In this document: piece by piece, positions 54,128 to 63,762 of the stretch
Numbering within the stretch: the first letter of the stretch is position 1
Layout: every line of letters starts with the position of its first letter
Assembly (NCBI RefSeq): GCF_000019725.1
Contig: NC_010505.1
Coordinates: 1,848,001 to 1,912,000 of the forward strand
Reading direction: 5' to 3'
DNA length: 64,000 nucleotides
Origin: Methylobacterium radiotolerans JCM 2831
GTDB taxonomy: Bacteria; Pseudomonadota; Alphaproteobacteria; Rhizobiales; Beijerinckiaceae
Made by a program: the position numbers and the translations under genes
The notes under the pieces: generated by a model
Databases searched by the model: none
What the model was told of the DNA's origin: nothing
The model's input: the letters and a program-made list of their open reading frames with translations, nothing else

Positions 54128-55897
54128 TCAGTAAACGTCCTGCTGGTAGCGGTGGCTGCGCTCCAGAGCCGCGACCTGCGCCTCGGCGTCGGCGGCGCTC
54201 AGGCTCTTGGCCGTCTCGTAGGCCTTCACGACCGCGGCGCGCACGTCCTTGGCCATGTTCTTCGCGTCGCCGCAGACGTAGAGATGCGCGCCCCCGTCCA
54301 GCCAGGAGACCAGCTCCTGCGCGTGCTGGGTGATCCGGTCCTGCACGTAGACCTTCTCCGGCTGGTCCCGCGAGAAGGCGACGTCGATCTTGGTGAGCGA
54401 CCCGTCCTCCAGGGCGTCCTGCCACTCGAGCTGGTACAGGAAGTCGTGGGTGAAGTGCCGGTCGCCGAAGAACAGCCACGACCGCCCGGGGGCTTCCACG
54501 GCCCGGCGCTCCTGCACGAAGGCGCGGAACGGCGCGACGCCGGTGCCGGGGCCGACCATGATGATGTCGGTGGCCGGATCCTGCGGCAGGCGGAAGTGGC
54601 GGTTCGGCTTCAGCCGCACCCGCAGCTTGGCGCCGTCGCGGATCCGGTCGGCGACGTGGACCGAGGCGACGCCCGAGCGGGCCCGGCCGTGGGTCTCGTA
54701 GCGCACCGCCGCGATGGCGAGGTGGACCTCGTCGCCCACCTCCTTGCGGGAGGAGGCGATCGAGTAGGCCCGCGGCGGCAGCGGCCGGGTGATCGTGCCG
54801 ATATGCTCGGCCGTGAGCTTCGCCGGGTAGGTCTCCAGCAAGTCGATCAGGTGCCGGCCCTCGACCCAGGCCTTGGCCTCGCCGCTGTCGATGAGCGTCT
54901 GCGCGTCCGCGTGGCCGGTGGCCTTCACGAACCGCTCGATCGTGGCGGCCGAGAGCGTGGTGATGTCCCGCTCGGCGAGCAGGGCCCGGCGCAGGGCCTC
55001 GTCGCCCGCGAGACCGGCGGCGTTCAGGATCTCGTCCACCAGCTGCGGGTCGTTCTCGGGGAAGATCTCCAGCGAGTCGCCCGGCTCGTAGGCCGGCGCG
55101 CCGTCCTCGAAGGCCAGCGCGAGGTGGATCGTCTCCTTGTCGGAGCGCGACGAGTTGAGGTTCACGTGCTCGACGACCTCGACCACCAGGGGCTCGCGGC
55201 TCGGCTCGGCCTCGTCGTCCTCGCCGGCGCCGGCGCGGGCGAAGTCCACCGCCACGACGTTGTCGGGCTGCTCCGCCGGGGCGAGCGCCTTCAGCGCGCC
55301 CTTGATCCAGTCGGCGGCGGGCTTCTCGAAGTCGAGGTCGAGGTCGGCGCGCTCGGCGGCGCGCTTAGCCCCCAGGGCCTCGAAGCGCGCGTCGAGCGCC
55401 TTACCGATGGCGCAGAACTCCGCGTAGGAGGTGTCGCCGAGCGACAGGACCGCGAACTCGACGCCGTCGAGGCGCGGGGCGCCCTCCCCCATCAACTCGC
55501 CGTAGGCCCGCACGGCCCGGGCCGGCGGCTCGCCCTCGCCCCAGGTCGCCGCGATGGCGATCAGCTTGCCGGCCTTGGGCAGGGTCGCGACGTCGAGGTC
55601 GGAGAAGTCCACGACCTTCGGCTTGAAGCCCTGCTTGCGCGCGAGCTTGGCGACGTTGCCGGCGAGCGCCTCGGAGTTCCCCGATTCGCTGGCGTAGATC
55701 ACGGTGAGCGGCGCGGCGGCCTTGGGCGGGGCGGCCGGCACCGCGGCCGGCTGGCCGCCCGCGGCGTCGAGCCCGGCCAGGAAGCCGGCGAGCCAGGCGC
55801 GCTGCGTGGGGCTCGCGGTGCCGAGCACCGCGTCGAGGCTGGCGCGCTCGCCGTCCCCGAACGGGGCGGTGCGCGGGAGGAGATTGGGGCGGGACAT
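54128..55897 (-). CDS. cysJ: Sulfite reductase [NADPH] flavoprotein alpha-component
   Basis: 589 residues, matching family length. The FMN domain has VIYASESGNSEALAGNVAKLA (about 66-86), AATWGEGEPP and LSLGDTSYAEFC; the FAD/NADP reductase domain has RAYSIASS (about 382), GVASVHVADRI, MVGPGTGVAPFRAFVQER (about 465-482) and a C-terminal SHRYQQDVY with the aromatic residue stacking on FAD. It carries electrons from NADPH to CysI. ATG at 55897 is used; GTG one codon upstream is equally open. A GTTC-N8-GAAC palindrome lies 47-62 bp upstream. Confidence 0.95.
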   Translation of the reverse strand: MSRPNLLPRTAPFGDGERASLDAVLGTASPTQRAWLAGFLAGLDAAGGQPAAVPAAPPKAAAPLTVIYASESGNSEALAGNVAKLARKQGFKPKVVDFSDLDVATLPKAGKLIAIAATWGEGEPPARAVRAYGELMGEGAPRLDGVEFAVLSLGDTSYAEFCAIGKALDARFEALGAKRAAERADLDLDFEKPAADWIKGALKALAPAEQPDNVVAVDFARAGAGEDDEAEPSREPLVVEVVEHVNLNSSRSDKETIHLALAFEDGAPAYEPGDSLEIFPENDPQLVDEILNAAGLAGDEALRRALLAERDITTLSAATIERFVKATGHADAQTLIDSGEAKAWVEGRHLIDLLETYPAKLTAEHIGTITRPLPPRAYSIASSRKEVGDEVHLAIAAVRYETHGRARSGVASVHVADRIRDGAKLRVRLKPNRHFRLPQDPATDIIMVGPGTGVAPFRAFVQERRAVEAPGRSWLFFGDRHFTHDFLYQLEWQDALEDGSLTKIDVAFSRDQPEKVYVQDRITQHAQELVSWLDGGAHLYVCGDAKNMAKDVRAAVVKAYETAKSLSAADAEAQVAALERSHRYQQDVY

Positions 55898-55943
55898 CAC
55901 GGGACCATGTCGGGGCCGGTAGGGCCTGTGTCAATCGAGAAAC

Positions 55944-55959
55944 GTTCGTTTTGCAGAAC
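55944..55959. promoter_or_regulatory. GTTC-N8-GAAC palindrome upstream of cysJI
   Basis: GTTCGTTTTGCAGAAC on the plus strand; 12 of 16 bases agree with the site upstream of cysH (56701-56716) when one is read in reverse. Candidate shared operator for sulfate assimilation genes. Confidence 0.6.
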
Positions 55960-55995
55960 GGGCGGCGTATAGGACATCACATTCGCTGCGCTGCG

Positions 55996-56016
55996 AAAAA
56001 AGAGAATATCATTCTC
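55996..56016 (-). terminator. Terminator of the Lrp-type gene, overlapping its stop codon
   Basis: On the minus strand GAGAAT-GAT-ATTCTC is followed by TTTTTT. The 6-bp stem is AT-rich and extendable by two G-T pairs; the stop codon TGA lies at the loop. It separates lrp transcription from the cysJI promoter region. Confidence 0.6.
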
Positions 56017-56524
56017 CCACCACGGCCAGCACCGGGGCCGTCCCCGGCAGGTGCCGCCCGTTCTTGGGCGGCGCCGGCAGCGGCAGCGCCGTGGTGGACT
56101 TCACCTTCTCCATGGCGAAGCGGGAAGTGACGTTCTTGAGCGGCAGCACCGCGATGAGGTGCTTGTAGAAGCTGTCATAGGCCTGCATGTCGGCGACGAC
56201 GACCCGCAGCATGTAGTCCACGTCGCCGGCCATCCGGTAGAACTCGAGCACCTCCGGCATGGCCGAAACGGTTGCGGCGAAGCGCTGCAGCCACTCCTGG
56301 GAATGGTCGGCCGTCTCGATGGACACGAACACGGTCAGCCCGAGGCCGAGCTTCACCGGGTCGAGCACCGCGACCCGGCGGTCGATGACCCCGTCGGCCT
56401 CCAGCTTCTGGATGCGCTTCCAGCACGGGGTCTGCGACAGGCCCACGCGCTCGCCGATCGCCGCGATGGACAGCGTGGCGTCCGTCTGCAGCAGGGCGAG
56501 AATCTTCAGATCGATCGCGTCCAA
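56009..56524 (-). CDS. Lrp/AsnC-family transcriptional regulator
   Basis: 171 residues. The [50 protein letters not shown] (1-47) is followed by the RAM ligand/oligomerisation domain ([37 protein letters not shown]). A 25-residue Pro-rich C-terminal tail is longer than usual. Its position between cysJI and cysHDN, divergent from cysH, suggests it regulates cysteine or sulfur genes in response to an amino acid. It ends in a hairpin/T-tract. Confidence 0.92.
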   Translation of the reverse strand: MDAIDLKILALLQTDATLSIAAIGERVGLSQTPCWKRIQKLEADGVIDRRVAVLDPVKLGLGLTVFVSIETADHSQEWLQRFAATVSAMPEVLEFYRMAGDVDYMLRVVVADMQAYDSFYKHLIAVLPLKNVTSRFAMEKVKSTTALPLPAPPKNGRHLPGTAPVLAVVGE

Positions 56525-56700
56525 AGCCGTCTCCGTGGGCTTCCGCCGCGCGCGGGGCGCGGGCGCATATACGTGTCTACCGGCACCGGTGAGAAGAATC
56601 TTTTACCTCGGGCCCATGCTGCCCGCGCCGGAAGCTGTGCGCAACCGCACGCCGAACCGCCGGTCCGACCCGGTCGAGCGCGCCGGGGCGCCTTGACTTC

Positions 56701-56716
56701 GTTCGGTATAGCGAAC
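56701..56716. promoter_or_regulatory. GTTC-N8-GAAC palindrome upstream of cysHDN
   Basis: GTTCGGTATAGCGAAC, 5-bp perfect arms, 74-89 bp upstream of the cysH start in the spacer shared with the divergent lrp gene. Matches the site upstream of cysJ at 12 of 16 bases in the reverse reading. Confidence 0.62.
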
Positions 56717-56789
56717 ATTTCGACCGCTCGACAACAGGCGCGGCGCGGGCCGTGGCCTTTCCATCACGCGAACCCCGGGACATGGCGCG

Positions 56790-57617
56790 ATGACCCGTCC
56801 GGACCGACAGGCGGCCGACTCCCTCGCGGAGCGGCTGTCCGGGCTCGACCTTCCAGGCCGCCTCCACCTGATCGCCGCGGAGATCCCCGGCCGCCTCGTC
56901 TTCACGACGAGCCTCGGGGTCGAGGATCAGGCACTCACCCACGCCCTAGCCATGGCGGGCCTCGCGAAGGGGCGCGTCGAGATCGTCACCCTGGATACCG
57001 GCCGCCTCTTCGCCGAGACCTACGACACCTGGACCGAGACCGAATCGGCCTACGGCATCCGGATCACCGCCTACGCGCCCGAGCGCGCGGCCGCGGAGGA
57101 ATTCGTGCGGGCCGAGGGCATCAACGGCTTCCGGCGCTCGGTCGCCGCCCGGCAGGCCTGCTGCGGCTTCCGCAAGGTCGAGCCGCTCGGCCGCGCGCTC
57201 GCCGGCGCGAGCGGCTGGCTCACCGGGCTGCGGGCCGGCCAGTCGGCCAACCGCGCCGCGACGCCGCTCGCCGCGCTCGACGCGGAGCGCGGCCTGATCA
57301 AGCTGAACCCGCTCGCCGACTGGTCGCGGGAGCAGGTCGACCGCTTCGTGCGCGACAATTTCGTGCCCTACAACGTCCTGCACGATCGCGGATTCCCGTC
57401 GATCGGCTGCGCCCCCTGCACCCGGGCCGTGAGGCTCGGCGAGCCGGAGCGGGCCGGCCGCTGGTGGTGGGAGCAGGAAGACAAGAAGGAGTGCGGCCTG
57501 CACGTCGGACGCCCCGGCGCGTCGGTGCAGCCGGGCCAGGAGCCCGCAATCCTCGAGCCCGCCGCCTTCGAGACCACCCCGAATCAGACACCCCGCCAGC
57601 CGGAGTTCGCCCGATGA
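56790..57617 (+). CDS. cysH: Adenylyl-sulfate (APS) reductase, thioredoxin-dependent
   Basis: 275 residues. It reduces APS (or PAPS) to sulfite. The [4Fe-4S] ligands diagnostic of APS reductase are Cys124-Cys125 (RQACCGF) and Cys207/Cys210 (IGCAPC), and the catalytic Cys235 is in [10 protein letters not shown]. coli-type PAPS reductases lack the CC...CxxC set. The PP-loop motif is [14 protein letters not shown] 35-residue C-terminal Pro-rich tail follows. The stop overlaps the cysD start (ATGA), first of the cysHDN operon. Confidence 0.94.
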   Translation: MTRPDRQAADSLAERLSGLDLPGRLHLIAAEIPGRLVFTTSLGVEDQALTHALAMAGLAKGRVEIVTLDTGRLFAETYDTWTETESAYGIRITAYAPERAAAEEFVRAEGINGFRRSVAARQACCGFRKVEPLGRALAGASGWLTGLRAGQSANRAATPLAALDAERGLIKLNPLADWSREQVDRFVRDNFVPYNVLHDRGFPSIGCAPCTRAVRLGEPERAGRWWWEQEDKKECGLHVGRPGASVQPGQEPAILEPAAFETTPNQTPRQPEFAR

Positions 57618-58573
57618 GCGCCGCCCTCGCCGCCGCCGTGCAGCCGAGCGCCCCCGCGTCCGCACAGACCGCCGACCGCCTCAGCCACCTCAAGCGGCTG
57701 GAGGCCGAGGCCATCCACATCTTCCGGGAGACGGTCGCCGAGACCGAGAACCCGGTGATGCTCTACTCGATCGGCAAGGATTCCTCGGTCCTGCTGCACC
57801 TCGCCCTCAAGGCCTTCGCGCCCGGGCGGCTGCCGTTCCCGCTGCTCCACGTCGACACCACGTGGAAGTTCCGCGAGATGATCGCCTTCCGCGACGCCCG
57901 GGCGAAGGAGCTCGGCCTCGACCTTCTCGTCCACACCAACCCCGACGGGCTCGCCCGCGGCGTCGGCCCGGTGAGCCACGGCTCCGAGGTCCACACCGAC
58001 GTGATGAAGACGCAGGCCCTGCGGCAGGCGCTCGACAAGCACAAGTTCGACGCCGCCTTCGGCGGCGCCCGCCGCGACGAGGAGGCGAGCCGCGCCAAGG
58101 AGCGGATCATCTCCTTGCGCACCGCGCAGCACCGCTGGGACCCGAAGCGCCAGCGCGCCGAGCCCTGGCACCTCTACAATCTCAAGAAGAAGCGCGGCGA
58201 GTCCCTGCGGGTCTTCCCGCTGTCGAACTGGACCGAGCTCGACATCTGGCTCTACATCGAGCAGGAAAACATTCCGATCGTGCCGCTCTACTTCGCCCAG
58301 GAGCGGCCGGTGGTGGAGCGCGAGGGCCAGCTGATCATGGTCGACGACGAGCGGCTGCCGCTCGAGCCCGGCGAGACCCCGCAGCAGCGCCTCGTCCGCT
58401 TCCGCACGCTCGGCTGCTACCCGCTGACCGGCGCGGTGGAGAGCGACGCCGCGACGCTCCCCGAGATCATCGGCGAGACGCTCGCCGCCCGCACCTCGGA
58501 GCGCCAGGGCCGGGTGATCGACAAGGACGGGGCCGGCGCCATGGAGCGCAAGAAGCAGGAGGGGTACTTCTGA
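57614..58573 (+). CDS. cysD: Sulfate adenylyltransferase subunit 2
   Basis: 319 residues, an ATP pyrophosphatase that makes APS from sulfate and ATP. PP-loop [17 protein letters not shown] (about 52-68), then [29 protein letters not shown] (about 156-171) and [21 protein letters not shown]. It ends with the conserved [13 protein letters not shown] overlap with cysH and TGATG overlap with cysN indicate a tightly coupled operon. Confidence 0.97.
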   Translation: MSAALAAAVQPSAPASAQTADRLSHLKRLEAEAIHIFRETVAETENPVMLYSIGKDSSVLLHLALKAFAPGRLPFPLLHVDTTWKFREMIAFRDARAKELGLDLLVHTNPDGLARGVGPVSHGSEVHTDVMKTQALRQALDKHKFDAAFGGARRDEEASRAKERIISLRTAQHRWDPKRQRAEPWHLYNLKKKRGESLRVFPLSNWTELDIWLYIEQENIPIVPLYFAQERPVVEREGQLIMVDDERLPLEPGETPQQRLVRFRTLGCYPLTGAVESDAATLPEIIGETLAARTSERQGRVIDKDGAGAMERKKQEGYF

Positions 58574-60003
58574 TGACGGTGCACCAGGCTCCCACGGCCT
58601 TCGCCGACCGCGCCGCCGGCTACGCGGCCTTCCTCACCGCCCACCGCAACAAGGCGGTGCTGCGCTTCATCGCCTGCGGCTCGGTGGATGACGGCAAGTC
58701 GACCCTGATCGGGCGGCTCCTGCACGACACCAAGCAGATCTTCGACGACCAGATCTCGGCGCTCCAGCGGGATTCCCGCAAGCACGGGACGCAGGGCGCG
58801 GAGGTGGACCTCGCGCTGCTGGTGGACGGCCTCCAGGCCGAGCGCGAGCAGGGCATCACCATCGACGTCGCCTACCGGTTCTTCTCCACCGACAGGCGCT
58901 CCTTCATCGTGGCCGACACGCCCGGCCACGAGCAGTACACCCGCAACATGGCCACCGGCGCCTCGACGGCCGACGTGGCGGTGATCCTGGTGGACGCCCG
59001 CCAGGGCCTGACCCGCCAGACGCGGCGCCACGCGCTGCTGGTCTCCAATCTCGGGATCCGCCGGGTCGTGCTGGCGGTGAACAAGATGGACCTCGCCGGC
59101 TGGGCGCAGGGCACCTTCGACGGCATCGTGTCGGGGTTCTCGGACTTCGCCCGCGGGCTGAACTTCGCCGAGGTCAAGGCGATCCCGCTCTCGGCCAAGA
59201 ACGGCGACAACGTCGTGGACGCGGGCGTCGCGGCGCCCTGGTACACGGGCGGCACCCTGCTCCACTACCTCGAGACCGTGCCGGTCCACGCGGAGGCGCT
59301 CAACGCGCCGTTCCGGATGGCGGTGCAGTGGGTCAACCGGCCCAATTCCGAGTTCCGCGGCTACAGCGGCCGGATCGCCAGCGGCCGGGTGCGCCCGGGC
59401 GATAGTGTGACGGTGCAGCCCTCCGGCCGGACCTCCACGGTGGCGCGGATCTACACCGCCGACGGCGACCTGCCCGAGGCCGGCGAGGACGAGTCGGTGA
59501 CCCTGGTGCTCGCCGATCAGATCGACGCCTCGCGCGGGCAGGTGATCGTGGCGACGGGCGCGCCGATGCGGGTCACCGAGACCCTCGACGCGCGCCTGTT
59601 CTGGGCGGCCGAGACCGATCTGGCGCCGGGCGCCAGCCTGTTCGCCAAGATCGGCACCGCCACGGTCACCGCGACCGTGGAGCGGATCGTCTCGCGCATC
59701 GACCCCGAGACCGGCAAGCCCGGGCCGGCCGAGCGCCTGTCGGCCAACGACATCGCCGACGTGGCCCTGCGCCTCGACCGGCCGGTGGCGGTGGACGCCT
59801 ACGCGGAGAACCGCGAGACCGGCAGCCTGATCCTGATCGACCGCGAGACCACCGACACGGCGGCCCTCGGGCTGGTCCTGGCGCCGAAGGCGGAGGCCGC
59901 GCAGGCGGCGACGCCCGGTGCGGCGACCGGTGCGGCGACCGGTGCGAAGCCCGCGGAAGGGGCCGGGATCCTCGCCCGTCTCGGTCGCCTGTTCGGGCGC
60001 TGA
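58573..60003 (+). CDS. cysN: Sulfate adenylyltransferase subunit 1 (GTPase)
   Basis: 476 residues. GTP hydrolysis by this EF-Tu-like subunit drives APS formation by CysD. Motifs: P-loop GSVDDGKSTLIGR (about 36-48), QGITIDVAYRFF, DTPGHEQYTRNM (about 115), NKMDLAG (about 169) and the beta-barrel domains after about residue 240. There is no C-terminal APS kinase (CysC) domain, consistent with an APS reductase route. The tail has a small GAAT repeat (AATPGAATGAATGAKP). A hairpin follows the stop. Confidence 0.96.
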   Translation: MTVHQAPTAFADRAAGYAAFLTAHRNKAVLRFIACGSVDDGKSTLIGRLLHDTKQIFDDQISALQRDSRKHGTQGAEVDLALLVDGLQAEREQGITIDVAYRFFSTDRRSFIVADTPGHEQYTRNMATGASTADVAVILVDARQGLTRQTRRHALLVSNLGIRRVVLAVNKMDLAGWAQGTFDGIVSGFSDFARGLNFAEVKAIPLSAKNGDNVVDAGVAAPWYTGGTLLHYLETVPVHAEALNAPFRMAVQWVNRPNSEFRGYSGRIASGRVRPGDSVTVQPSGRTSTVARIYTADGDLPEAGEDESVTLVLADQIDASRGQVIVATGAPMRVTETLDARLFWAAETDLAPGASLFAKIGTATVTATVERIVSRIDPETGKPGPAERLSANDIADVALRLDRPVAVDAYAENRETGSLILIDRETTDTAALGLVLAPKAEAAQAATPGAATGAATGAKPAEGAGILARLGRLFGR

Positions 60004-60032
60004 GGCCGGGCGCGCGACGCGGCTCGCGCGCG

Positions 60033-60063
60033 GGCCCCCGTCTCCCGCACGGGAGAGGGGGCC
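60033..60063 (+). terminator. REP-like hairpin after cysN
   Basis: GGCCCCC(G)TCTCCCG pairs with CGGGAGAGGGGGCC (one bulged G, 2-nt loop), 30 bp after the cysHDN operon. Shares the TCTCCCG/CGGGAGA core with 54036-54059. Likely terminator or mRNA-stabilising element. Confidence 0.6.
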
Positions 60064-60117
60064 GGCCGCGCGTCGCGTCGGTGATGACGGTGCGGGTCGC
60101 ACCGATCGGACGACGGA

Positions 60118-61146
60118 TCAGACCAGCCTGAAGCGCAGCGCGCCGAGCCCTTCCAGCTCCGAGACCACCTCGTCGCCGGGCTTCAGCCAGGCCCGGTCCT
60201 TGCGCGGGATCTTCTCGCCGAAGATCACGCCCTGCGGCGTGCCCGTGTAGAAGATGTCGCCCGGCCGGATCGTCATCACCTTCGACGCGAAGCTGATGAG
60301 CTGGCGGCAGTTGAAGATCATGTCGTTGGTGCTCCAGTCCTGGCGCACCTGGCCGTTGACCAGCGTCTTCAGCTTGAGATCGTTCGGGTCCTTCACCCGG
60401 TCGGCGGTCACCAGGTAGGGGCCGAGCGGGGCGAACCCGTCCGAGGTCTTGCCGATCATGAACTGGGAGGTCAGCGTCTGGAGGTCCCGGGCGCTGAAAT
60501 CGTTGCCCGTGCAGTAGCCGGCGAGATAATCGAGGGCGTCCGCCTCGGACACGTTCCGGCATTCCCGGCCGAACACCATCACCAGCTCGGTCTCGTAGTC
60601 GAATTCCCGCGCCGCCTGGGTCGGCAGCGCGATCGTGCCCCCGTGGTGGTTCAGGGCGTTGTTGTACTTGTTGAACAGCGGCGGGTCCTTGGGGATCGGC
60701 GTGCCGGTCTCCTCCGCGTGGTGGCGGTAGTTGAAGCCCATCATGATGATCTTCTCGGGCCGCGTGACCACCGGCGCGTAGGCGATGCCGGATTCCGCCA
60801 GCACGAAGCGCCCGTCGGGGGCGGCCTCGACCGCGTCGATCAGCGCCCGCAGCGCCGGGCCGCGCCCGTTCTGGAGGAGGTCGTCCATGTCGGCGGGGAC
60901 CGGCATCCCGAGCGCCCGGCCGGCGGCGGCGACGTCGAGGACGCCGTCCCTCGTCTTCACGCCCAGGGCGTAGCCGTCGCCGCGGCGCATGTTGAGGAGG
61001 ACCATGTCGCGGGGCATGCCGAAGGGGGGTGCCCCCGCCGGCGTGGATCTCGGCGCCGCCGTCTGCTCCTCGGCGGCGCGGGCCGGCGCCGCGGCGGCGG
61101 CCAGGCCGGCGGCCGTGGCGGTCAGGAATTCGCGTCGGTTGCCCAT
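60118..61146 (-). CDS. Tat-exported fumarylacetoacetate hydrolase (FAH)-family protein
   Basis: 342 residues. The start ATG at 61146 gives a twin-arginine signal MGNRREFLTATAAGLAAAAAPARA. The FAH fold has MGFNYRHHAEETG (about 139-151), FDYETELVMVFGRECRNVSEADALDYLAGYCTGNDFSARDLQ with the metal-binding Glu pair, and FYTGTPQGVIFGEKIPRKDRAWLKPGDEVV near the end. FAH-family enzymes hydrolyse C-C bonds of, or hydrate, keto acids and are normally cytoplasmic; export of one is unusual. Substrate unknown. It lies 107 bp downstream of the luciferase-like gene on the same strand. Confidence 0.88.
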   Translation of the reverse strand: MGNRREFLTATAAGLAAAAAPARAAEEQTAAPRSTPAGAPPFGMPRDMVLLNMRRGDGYALGVKTRDGVLDVAAAGRALGMPVPADMDDLLQNGRGPALRALIDAVEAAPDGRFVLAESGIAYAPVVTRPEKIIMMGFNYRHHAEETGTPIPKDPPLFNKYNNALNHHGGTIALPTQAAREFDYETELVMVFGRECRNVSEADALDYLAGYCTGNDFSARDLQTLTSQFMIGKTSDGFAPLGPYLVTADRVKDPNDLKLKTLVNGQVRQDWSTNDMIFNCRQLISFASKVMTIRPGDIFYTGTPQGVIFGEKIPRKDRAWLKPGDEVVSELEGLGALRFRLV

Positions 61147-61253
61147 GCTGCCTCTCCTCCGGTCGGCCCGTCTGGTCGCGGGCGTGAACCGGGCGGAGCC
61201 TGCACGGCCGGCGGCGGCGCCGCCAGGACCCGCGGCGGGGTCCGGGTGACGGC

Positions 61254-62279
61254 TCAGGCCGCCTGTGAGGCGGCGCCGAGCCCCCAGGCCCGCGCCAGCA
61301 GCGCGTAGGACTGGTGCCGCGCGGCCTGGTCGGGGATCGCCGTGACGATCATCAGCTCGTCGGCCTGCGTGCGCGCGACCATGTCGGCGAGCCGGGCCCG
61401 CAGGGTCTCGGGGCCGCCCACGTGCAGGCGGTCGCGGCCGCGCTCGATCTGCATCCGCTCGCCGTCGGAATACGGGTAGGCCAGCGCCTCGGCGAGGCTC
61501 GGCAGCGGCCGGTACTCGCCCCGCTCCCGCCGCAGCGTCGCCAGCCGCGCGCTGGCCGCCAGCCGCTCGGCCTCCGCGTCCGTGGGGGCGCAGATCGCCG
61601 CCACCGCCAGGATCGCGTGGGGCTTCGCGCCGAGCCGCGTCGGCCGGAACCCGTTCCGGTAGTCCAGCATCGGCGGCTCCGCGGGCATCCCGGAGAAGTG
61701 CTGCGCGAAGCCGAAGCCGCAGCCGATCTCGCCGGCGAGGCGGGCGCTGTAATCGGAGGAGCCGAGCAGGAAGATCGGCGGCAGCGGCACGCCCGCGGGG
61801 CTCGCCTCGATCCGCGCGAACGGGTGACCCTCCGGGAAGCCGCCGTCCCAGAACAGCAATTCCTGCAGGCGGTCGAGGAAGTCGTCCCCGCCGCCCTCCC
61901 CCGGGGCCTCGCGGCGGCGCAGCGCCCGCGCGGTGAGGCCGTCCGTGCCCGGCGCCCGGCCGAGGCCGAGATCGATCCGGCCCGGGAACAGGGCCTCCAG
62001 CACCCGGAAGCGCTCGGCCACCATCAGCGGCGCGTGGTTCGGCAGCATGATCCCGCCCGAGCCGACCCGGAGGTTGCGGGTCGCGGCGGCGATCTGGCCG
62101 ATCATGATCTCGGGGGCCGGGCTCGCCACGTTGGGCAGCGCGTGGTGCTCGGCGAGCCAGTAGCGCCGGTAGCCGAGGCCGTCGACGTGGCGGGCGAGCG
62201 CCAGGGTGTCGTGCAGCGCCCGCGCCGGGGTGGACTCGGCGCTGACGAAGGAGAGGTCGAGGACGGAGAGCGGGGTCAT
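61254..62279 (-). CDS. LLM-class flavin-dependent oxidoreductase
   Basis: 341 residues, luciferase-like TIM barrel: MTPLSVLDLSFVSAESTP, GYRRYWLAEHHALPNVASPAPEIMIGQIAAAT (about 48-79), VGSGGIMLPNHAPLMVAERFRVLEALFPGRIDLGLGRAPGTD and FLLGSSDYSARLAGEIGCGFGFAQHF. It oxidises a small organic substrate with FMNH2 and O2; no reductase is adjacent. ATG at 62279 is preferred to a GTG ten codons upstream. Some relatives act on sulfonates, but this one is nearer the YhbW type. Confidence 0.9.
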   Translation of the reverse strand: MTPLSVLDLSFVSAESTPARALHDTLALARHVDGLGYRRYWLAEHHALPNVASPAPEIMIGQIAAATRNLRVGSGGIMLPNHAPLMVAERFRVLEALFPGRIDLGLGRAPGTDGLTARALRRREAPGEGGGDDFLDRLQELLFWDGGFPEGHPFARIEASPAGVPLPPIFLLGSSDYSARLAGEIGCGFGFAQHFSGMPAEPPMLDYRNGFRPTRLGAKPHAILAVAAICAPTDAEAERLAASARLATLRRERGEYRPLPSLAEALAYPYSDGERMQIERGRDRLHVGGPETLRARLADMVARTQADELMIVTAIPDQAARHQSYALLARAWGLGAASQAA

Positions 62280-62461
62280 GGGCAGGATCTGGTAACGATG
62301 ATCCGGCAAAGCGAGGGCGGCCGCGCAGGAGAGCCCTGCGCCGCGCGCCGGGCGCGAGCGTCGGCTGCGTGCTGCGCACCGCCTTGCCGGCTCAGCGTCC
62401 CCGGCCTAGGGTCCGCCGCGCCGCAATATGGGCGGCGCCCGGGCATCCCTCGCCCACTTGA

Positions 62462-63682
<1,221 letters not shown>

Positions 63683-63706
63683 GAGCAGGAGCCCTGCTGT
63701 CCGGTC

Positions 63707-63736
63707 ATCCCGCGGAGCGTTTCACGCCTGCGGGAT
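63707..63736. terminator. Hairpin between aatA and the toxin gene
   Basis: ATCCCGC and GCGGGAT as outer arms with an inner GCGT-TTC-ACGC stem; between convergent stops. Probable bidirectional terminator. Confidence 0.55.
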
Positions 63737-63762
63737 CGAGCGTGCGGAACCAGATCGCTGTA

